From NCBI GenBank assembly GCA_937128785.1, contig CAKZMS010000056.1, positions 1-9,422 of the forward strand: a stretch of DNA of 9,422 nt. The letters run 5' to 3'. The stretch comes from an uncultured Opitutaceae bacterium. GTDB taxonomy: Bacteria; Verrucomicrobiota; Verrucomicrobiia; Opitutales; Opitutaceae. The position numbers and the translations under genes were made by a program. The notes below the pieces were generated by a model. It was given only the letters and a program-made list of their open reading frames with translations. It made no database searches and was not told where the DNA came from. Shown one piece after another: positions 5,291 to 9,422 of the stretch (positions are counted from its first letter, which is position 1; the number at the start of each line of letters is the position of its first letter).

Positions 5291-7168
5291 ATGAAACTCG
5301 TTCGAATCCTCTCATCGCTGGCTGGAGCCGGTATCGTTGTGGCCCTGACCATGGCGCTGGTGCTCCCGGCCCAAGAGCCGCCCGCCAACCCGCCTGCCGA
5401 ATCTCCCCCTGCTGAACAGCCAGCCCAAGAGGATGAGATGCGCGAGCTGGGCGCGGAGCCGTCGATGCCGGAGCCAACCGGTGATGCGCCGGAAGCACCT
5501 GAAGCCCCGGAAGCTCCTCCCGTAACCGTCGACGAAATCATCGAAGAGGTGGTGGAGGCGATCGCCGAGGAAGTCGGCGAGGAAATCCAAGTTAAAATCG
5601 AAAACGGCAGCGAGGACGAGTCATCCCTTCCGGGCGTGAAAATCAGCCACGGTGGCGGGGGCAATGAGATGGTGCGTTTCGGCTCCAACGCTCTGCTGGC
5701 GGAGGGAGAGACCGCGCGGGAGGTTGTCGCCATTCTCGGTGACGCGGTGGTCGATGGAAAGGCCGGCCGCGAGGTGGTCGCGATCATGGGCAACGTCACG
5801 ATCAACGGTTCGTCCGGACGTGAGGTCGTTGCCATCATGGGTAATGCGGTGATCAACGGTCCGGTGGGCGGCGAAGTCGTGGCCATTATGGGGAACGTGC
5901 AGCTGGGCCCCGCAGCCGTGGTGGAAGGCGATATCGTTTGTGTTGGCGGTGTGGTCGATCGTGCCCCCGGAGCCGTGGTCAAAGGAGCAACCAACAATGT
6001 GGAGCTGCCCTTTGCGGGAGCGGCCCTCGGCGATGGCGTGCGAGCTTGGGTGCAGGAATGTTTGTTGAAGTTGCGGCCGTTGGCGTTCGGTGAACACCTC
6101 GGCTGGCTCTGGGGCATCATGCTGGCCGCGCTGGGCTTCTATTGCTTGTTGGCTTTGATGCTGCCGTCCGTCGTCAAGCGGACCGCGGAAACGATGGAGA
6201 ACTACCCCGGCATGTCGCTGCTATCCGCGCTGCTCACCTTGGTGATCACGCCGATCGCGATGATCGTCCTGTCCGTTACCGTGGTGGGGCCGTTTGTGCT
6301 GGGTCTGATCCTCTTCTTCATCGGGATATTCGGCAAGGTTGTGTTCCTGGCCTGGCTGGGCCGGCGCATCACGGAACCGGCTGGTTGGAAGTTCCCAGCT
6401 CTGGCGGTTTTGATCGGTGGCGTCATCACCTTGGCTATCTATCTGGTGCCGATCCTCGGGTTCATTTTCCAGAAACTCGGCGGTTTCCTCGGCACGGGTA
6501 TTGTGGTCTACACCATCGTATTGGCGCTGCAGGACAATGATTCCTCGCCCTCTACTCCCGCCGCTCCGGTCACGCCCACCGGGACGGTGCCACCTCCCAC
6601 GGGTGCACCGGCCTCCGGCGCTGCCTTGGGAGCTCAAGCCGGGGTGTCGTCCATGGGCGGCTCGGTAGTCTCGGATGCGGCGGCCACGCCGTCCGCCGCG
6701 ACGATGCCGCCGGGGATTCCTCCCGCCTCCTCCGCGGAAATTCCACCCATTCCGCCCACTGGGGCGGTGGCGGAACCGCCGGAGCAATTGTCCACCTTGC
6801 CGCGAGCTGGATTTTGGGCGCGGTTCGCCGCGACGTTCATCGACATCATCGCGCTGGGTATCGCCGTGGGTATCCTCGACATCAGCGACTACTTCCCGGT
6901 GATCGCGACCGGCTATTTCATCGCCCTGTGGGCGCTCAAGGGCACCACGCTCGGCGGCGTCGTGCTGGGCATCAAAATCGTGCGAGTCGACGACAAGCCG
7001 GTCGATTGGTCGGTCGCGCTGGTGCGCAGTTTGGGCGCGTTCCTTTCCCTCTGTCTGGTGGGCCTCGGGTTCATCTGGGTGGCCTGGGATCCGCGGCGCC
7101 AGTCCTGGCACGATAAGATTGCCGGCACCACCATCGTGAAAATGCCGAAAGGCGTATCCTTAATTTAA
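5291..7168 (+). CDS. Multi-domain membrane protein: signal sequence, beta-solenoid repeats, transmembrane block and C-terminal RDD domain
   Basis: The 625-residue protein has a clear order of parts. Residues 1-27 are a signal sequence or anchor (MKLVRIL plus hydrophobic core). Residues 28-80 are Pro/Glu/Ala-rich, followed by an acidic helix (81-110, EIIEEVVEAIAEEVGEE). Residues 143-210 are four 17-residue repeats of the form REVVAIMGNxxINGxxG, with a looser fifth to about 228, resembling the solenoid of bactofilin-type or polymer-forming proteins. About 270-413 holds four to five transmembrane helices. Residues 415-500 are a Pro/Ala/Ser linker. Residues 503-618 are an RDD domain: GFWARFAATFIDIIA carries the Arg (511) and Asp (518), and WDPRRQSWHDKIAGTTIV (599-616) is the family's ending. 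The start lacks a good Shine-Dalgarno site and follows the anti-sigma stop by 28 bases. A role in envelope stress or surface structure is inferred from the operon; RDD domains have been linked to ion transport in some bacteria, but the function here is unknown. Confidence 0.8.
   Translation: MKLVRILSSLAGAGIVVALTMALVLPAQEPPANPPAESPPAEQPAQEDEMRELGAEPSMPEPTGDAPEAPEAPEAPPVTVDEIIEEVVEAIAEEVGEEIQVKIENGSEDESSLPGVKISHGGGGNEMVRFGSNALLAEGETAREVVAILGDAVVDGKAGREVVAIMGNVTINGSSGREVVAIMGNAVINGPVGGEVVAIMGNVQLGPAAVVEGDIVCVGGVVDRAPGAVVKGATNNVELPFAGAALGDGVRAWVQECLLKLRPLAFGEHLGWLWGIMLAALGFYCLLALMLPSVVKRTAETMENYPGMSLLSALLTLVITPIAMIVLSVTVVGPFVLGLILFFIGIFGKVVFLAWLGRRITEPAGWKFPALAVLIGGVITLAIYLVPILGFIFQKLGGFLGTGIVVYTIVLALQDNDSSPSTPAAPVTPTGTVPPPTGAPASGAALGAQAGVSSMGGSVVSDAAATPSAATMPPGIPPASSAEIPPIPPTGAVAEPPEQLSTLPRAGFWARFAATFIDIIALGIAVGILDISDYFPVIATGYFIALWALKGTTLGGVVLGIKIVRVDDKPVDWSVALVRSLGAFLSLCLVGLGFIWVAWDPRRQSWHDKIAGTTIVKMPKGVSLI
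5717..5920 (+). repeat. Four tandem 51-base coding repeats (17-residue solenoid units)
   Basis: Within the large RDD protein, four consecutive 17-residue units share the core EVVAI(L/M)G(D/N), starting at residues 143, 160, 177 and 194. A degenerate fifth (GDIVCVGGVV) follows. At DNA level the copies have diverged (GAGGTTGTC, GAGGTGGTC, GAGGTCGTT, GAAGTCGTG), so the repeat is held by protein selection rather than recent duplication. Regular Val/Ile positions and Gly/Asn turns fit one beta-helix rung per unit. Confidence 0.8.
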
Positions 7169-7184
7169 CTACGGAGAATCCATC

Positions 7185-7406
7185 ATGAGTTCCTTTGCCT
7201 CCTTCCTGTTGTGGTGCCTGCTGTTTTTCCTGTGCTGGCCCTTGGCCATCCTCGCGTTGCTGGCCTATCCCATCGTGTGGGTGCTGTTGCTGCCGTTTCG
7301 CTTGGTCGGGGTGGTCGTCACGGGCGTCTTCCGGTTTCTCGGGGCGCTGATTACGTTGCCGGCCCGATTGCTGGGCTGGAAGCCGCCGGCTCCAGCCGCG
7401 GGATAA
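7185..7406 (+). CDS. Small hydrophobic membrane protein, function unknown
   Basis: The 73-residue protein starts 16 bases after the RDD protein stop and has one of the best ribosome binding sites in the window, GGAGA (7173-7177), 7 bases before the ATG. Nearly the whole length is hydrophobic: FLLWCLLFFLCWPLAILALLAYPIVWVLLLPF forms one or two helices (7-38), then LVGVVVTGVFRFLGALITLPARLLGW (40-65) has amphipathic character with spaced Arg residues. It ends in a short Pro/Ala tail. I do not recognise a family. Position suggests it is the last gene of the sigma-factor operon and may assist or regulate the RDD protein, but this is inference. Confidence 0.7.
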   Translation: MSSFASFLLWCLLFFLCWPLAILALLAYPIVWVLLLPFRLVGVVVTGVFRFLGALITLPARLLGWKPPAPAAG

Positions 7407-7429
7407 TTTAGGTGCTGACAGCAACGAGC

Positions 7430-7451
7430 GGTCTCCTGATAGCTTCAGACC
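7430..7451 (+). promoter_or_regulatory. Small inverted repeat abutting the purE start codon
   Basis: GGTCT (7430-7434) is complementary to AGACC (7447-7451), and the second arm ends at the base before the purE ATG. No Shine-Dalgarno site is visible, so the hairpin occupies the place where one should be. It could affect translation initiation or be chance; five base pairs is weak. The rest of the 45-base gap after the small membrane gene shows no terminator or promoter. Confidence 0.2.
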
Positions 7452-7940
7452 ATGGCAAAGCCACTCGTAGGCATCATCATGGGAAGCACGTCCGATTGGG
7501 ACACCATGGAACACGCTGCCCGGACCCTCAGTGATCTGAAGGTCCCGTTTGAAAAGCATGTCGTCAGCGCGCATCGCACGCCTGATCGCATGTATGACTA
7601 CGCCCGCACGGCACAGCCACGGGGCTTGAAAGTGATTATCGCCGGCGCAGGTGGCGCGGCGCATTTACCGGGCATGACCGCCGCGCTCACGCCGCTGCCG
7701 GTGCTGGGTGTGCCGGTGGAGTCGCGGGTGCTCAAGGGGCAGGATTCACTTTTGTCCATTGTGCAGATGCCGGGTGGCGTGCCGGTGGCCACTTTCGCGA
7801 TCGGCAAAGCCGGAGCGACGAATGCGGCATTGTTCGCCGCGGCGATGTTGGCCACCACCAGCAAACGGATCCAAAAAGCCTACGACGCGTTTCGAGCGAA
7901 CCAGACCGAAACAGTGCTGAAGGCCCGATTGCCGGAGTAG
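7452..7940 (+). CDS. purE: N5-carboxyaminoimidazole ribonucleotide mutase (class I PurE)
   Basis: This 162-residue enzyme shows every PurE landmark in order: GSTSDWDTM (11-19), the nucleotide-binding start; SAHRTPDRM (39-47) with the catalytic His41, equivalent to His45 in E. coli; [12 protein letters not shown] (64-75); [33 protein letters not shown]; and [13 protein letters not shown]. It moves the carboxylate of N5-CAIR to carbon 4 to give CAIR in purine synthesis, acting as a cytoplasmic octamer in known members. Class I enzymes need N5-CAIR made by PurK, whose gene follows 74 bases downstream, as is usual. Length is normal for the family. The stop is TAG. The start lacks a Shine-Dalgarno site and is preceded by a small inverted repeat. 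Confidence 0.97.
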   Translation: MAKPLVGIIMGSTSDWDTMEHAARTLSDLKVPFEKHVVSAHRTPDRMYDYARTAQPRGLKVIIAGAGGAAHLPGMTAALTPLPVLGVPVESRVLKGQDSLLSIVQMPGGVPVATFAIGKAGATNAALFAAAMLATTSKRIQKAYDAFRANQTETVLKARLPE

Positions 7941-8014
7941 GTCAGGGCGCTTTTTGAGGTTCAGATCGGTTTTCCGCTTTTGTTTTGGGCCCGGAGCCAT
8001 TCAGCGTGGAAGCA

Positions 8015-8968
8015 ATGATTTCCCCGGGCAGTTCCATCGGTGTGTTAGGCGGCGGCCAGTTGGGCCGCATGCTGGCTCAGGCGGCCACGCGCATGGGCTA
8101 CCGCATGCACGTTTACGAGCCGCAGGAAAATTGTCCGGCGGGAGAGGTAGCGACCCGGGAATTCAATTTCGATTACCGCGAAGTTGAGCGCCTGAAGGAA
8201 TTCGCGCGCGGCTGTGCGGCGGTGACCTACGAATTTGAAAATGTGCCGGTCAAACCGCTGTGGGAGATCGAATCCGTGGTGCCTTTGCGACCGCATTGGG
8301 AGGTGCTGGAGACGTGCCAGAATCGCGCGCGTGAGAAGAATTGGCTGAAGCGCAAGGGACTGCCGGTCGTGCCTTTTGCCGAAGTCGAAGCCGGGGGTGA
8401 TCTGGCCAAGGCGGTGCGTGAAGTGGGGATGCCCTGTGTGGTCAAAACGGCGGATTTTGGCTATGATGGCAAAGGACAGCTCAAAGTACGATCGAAGGCC
8501 GATGTCGTGGCGGCGGTGGAGGCTTACACCGGACAACGGGCCGTGGTGGAGAAGTTCATCGATTTTAAATGTGAGTTGTCCGTGATCGTGGCCCGCAACC
8601 CGGCCGGAGAGGTGCGCACATTTCCGGTGGCGGAGAATATCCACACCAATCACATCCTCGACTTCTCCATCGTGCCGGCTCGCGTGCCGCAGTCGGTCCA
8701 GCGGGACGCGGAGGAGTTGGCCCGGAGGATTGCAGATGCCTTTGATCTGGTCGGTTTGTTGGCCGTAGAGCTGTTTCTCGATTCCGACGGCAATCTGGCG
8801 GTCAACGAGATGGCTCCACGCACGCACAATTCAGGGCATTGGTCGCTCGACGGCTGCGTCACCTCGCAGTTTGAGCAGCAGGTGCGCGCGATCACCGGCA
8901 TGCCACTGGGAGATACCGCCATGACCGTGCCAGCGACGGTGATGGTGAATATTTTGGGAGATGCGTAG
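8015..8968 (+). CDS. purK: N5-carboxyaminoimidazole ribonucleotide synthase (PurK), cut short by an in-frame amber codon
   Basis: PurK uses ATP and bicarbonate to convert AIR to N5-CAIR, the substrate of PurE encoded just upstream. The ATP-grasp protein begins SIGVLGGGQLGRMLAQAA (7-24). It continues with the segment YEFENVP, a nucleotide-binding block VVKTADFGYDGKGQ, EKFIDFKCELSVIVAR, and NEMAPRTHNSGHWSLDGC near the metal and substrate site. It then reads VMVNILGDA and stops at TAG 8966-8968 after 317 residues, short of the usual 355-390. The same frame continues beyond the TAG with the rest of PurK (next entry), so the gene is interrupted rather than naturally short. The start is ATG 8015, nearest to the conserved strand; a TTG at 7985 is also in frame but adds ten unlike residues. 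The truncated product would lack the C-terminal domain end and is probably inactive or unstable unless the amber is read through. Confidence 0.93.
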   Translation: MISPGSSIGVLGGGQLGRMLAQAATRMGYRMHVYEPQENCPAGEVATREFNFDYREVERLKEFARGCAAVTYEFENVPVKPLWEIESVVPLRPHWEVLETCQNRAREKNWLKRKGLPVVPFAEVEAGGDLAKAVREVGMPCVVKTADFGYDGKGQLKVRSKADVVAAVEAYTGQRAVVEKFIDFKCELSVIVARNPAGEVRTFPVAENIHTNHILDFSIVPARVPQSVQRDAEELARRIADAFDLVGLLAVELFLDSDGNLAVNEMAPRTHNSGHWSLDGCVTSQFEQQVRAITGMPLGDTAMTVPATVMVNILGDA

Positions 8969-9163
8969 AAGTGGGACGGCGATACCCTCACTGGTGATCC
9001 TGATTGGGCACAGCTTATGGCGGAGCCGAAAGCCAAACTGCACCTTTATGGTAAGAGTGAACCGCGACGGGCCCGGAAGATGGGGCATTTCACGGTGACC
9101 GGCCGGACGATGCGCAAAACGCTGGAGTTGGCGCGCAAATTGAAGACGGCCCTGAACGACTAA
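8969..9163 (+). pseudogene. purK: C-terminal remainder of purK after the amber codon
   Basis: Sixty-four codons continue in the purK frame from the base after the TAG to TAA at 9161-9163. They read KWDGDTLTGDPDWAQLM, EPKAKLHLYGKSEPRRARKMGHFTV, then a final helix TMRKTLELARKLKTALND. The YGKxExRxxRKMGHxTV block is a conserved PurK ending, so this is the genuine C-terminus, and with it the protein would be 382 residues, normal for the family. No frameshift is present; only the single codon stands in the way. There is no ribosome binding site or good start for separate translation (the first ATG is at 9017). The stop overlaps the stop of the convergent nucleotidyltransferase gene by four bases. 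Confidence 0.9.
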
Positions 9164-9422
9164 GATTCAGGCCGGTGCGAGTCACGCCATCGTTGGAGAT
9201 CCTGGGGCGTATCCAAATCGAGGGACAGATGTGGCAGGTCGACCAAAGCTATTTCCGACGGATCCACTGATGAGAATAGAGCCCGGGCGCCCTGGTCGCC
9301 CTCGATTTGGCATAAGAATTCGAAATGTTGGCGGTCCACGAGGCAAGGCGCTCCGGGATGGCCATCGTATCGGGCAGCGACGATACCGGCGGGTGAGTTT
9401 TTCGCGGTATTGACCAGAGACT
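9160..9422 (-). CDS. MobA/MocA-like nucleotidyltransferase, C-terminal part (runs off the right edge)
   Basis: The minus strand is open from the window edge to TAG at 9162-9160, giving the last 86 residues. They read NTAKNSPAGIVAARYDG, HPGAPCLVDRQHFEFL, EGDQGARALF, and end LSLDLDTPQDLQRW. The pattern 'a-Y-x-G-x-x-G-x-P-x-L-x-x-R ... G-D-x-G-A-R ... D-I/L-D-T-P-x-D-L' is the end of the NTP_transf_3 family. That family includes MocA (molybdopterin cytidylyltransferase) and the CoxI/XdhC-associated transferases; MobA is a more distant relative. The N-terminal nucleotide-binding LAAGxSxRxG loop is outside the window, so MocA cannot be distinguished from related transferases. A role in molybdenum cofactor modification is inference. 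The gene is convergent with purK, and the two stop codons overlap (CTAA at 9160-9163). Confidence 0.8.
   Translation of the reverse strand, partial: SLVNTAKNSPAGIVAARYDGHPGAPCLVDRQHFEFLCQIEGDQGARALFSSVDPSEIALVDLPHLSLDLDTPQDLQRWRDSHRPES

Noticed and set aside
5266..6120. Minus-strand Ser/Thr/Pro-rich open frame of 284 codons
   Set aside because: It mirrors the repeat and acidic region of the sense gene; the mucin-like look is a by-product of codon composition.
6221..7111. Minus-strand open frame of 296 codons opposite the RDD protein
   Set aside because: Low-complexity Arg/Gly/His composition and full overlap with a gene that has clear domains.
7985..8014. TTG at 7985 as the purK start
   Set aside because: It adds ten residues unlike PurK, and ATG 8015 directly precedes the conserved first strand.

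Overview
The window reads as ordinary chromosome of a GC-rich Gram-negative bacterium, most likely Verrucomicrobiota and perhaps Opitutaceae. This placement is inferred from gene content: a Tat-exported TIM-barrel sugar isomerase beside a DUF1080 (3-keto-disaccharide hydrolase) protein, a SASA-type esterase lipoprotein, a divergent Hsp33, and an ECF sigma factor with a two-helix, zinc-free partner. No rRNA, tRNA, CRISPR array, insertion sequence, integrase or phage gene was found.

Left part (1-3385). A gene running off the left edge on the minus strand encodes a Tat-exported sugar phosphate isomerase/epimerase-like protein. It is divergent from a plus-strand run: a secreted DUF1080 protein, an MmcB-like PD-(D/E)XK nuclease-fold protein that overlaps its 3' end, a SASA-family carbohydrate esterase lipoprotein, and an Hsp33 (HslO) redox chaperone with the complete CxC...CxxC zinc site. 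The first and third genes suggest extracellular polysaccharide or glycoside use. The nuclease-like protein and Hsp33 look like housekeeping genes that happen to lie there.

Middle part (3386-7406). A DUF456 membrane protein lies convergent to hslO and divergent from a four-gene plus-strand operon. That operon holds an ECF sigma factor, a probable membrane anti-sigma factor 5 bases downstream, a 625-residue membrane protein, and a 73-residue membrane peptide. The large protein joins a signal sequence, an acidic segment, a run of 17-residue beta-solenoid-like repeats, a multi-helix membrane block, a Pro/Ala linker and an RDD domain. This is the least familiar part of the window and looks like a self-regulated envelope module.

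Right part (7407-9422). purE and purK form the usual pair for converting AIR to CAIR in purine synthesis. purK carries an in-frame amber codon (8966-8968) where related proteins usually have tryptophan. The 64 codons after it still read as the PurK C-terminus, including a KMGH motif, and end at TAA 9161-9163. That stop overlaps the stop of a convergent, partial MobA/MocA-like nucleotidyltransferase that runs off the right edge.

The two strongest leads are the amber-interrupted purK and the sigma/anti-sigma/solenoid-RDD operon.
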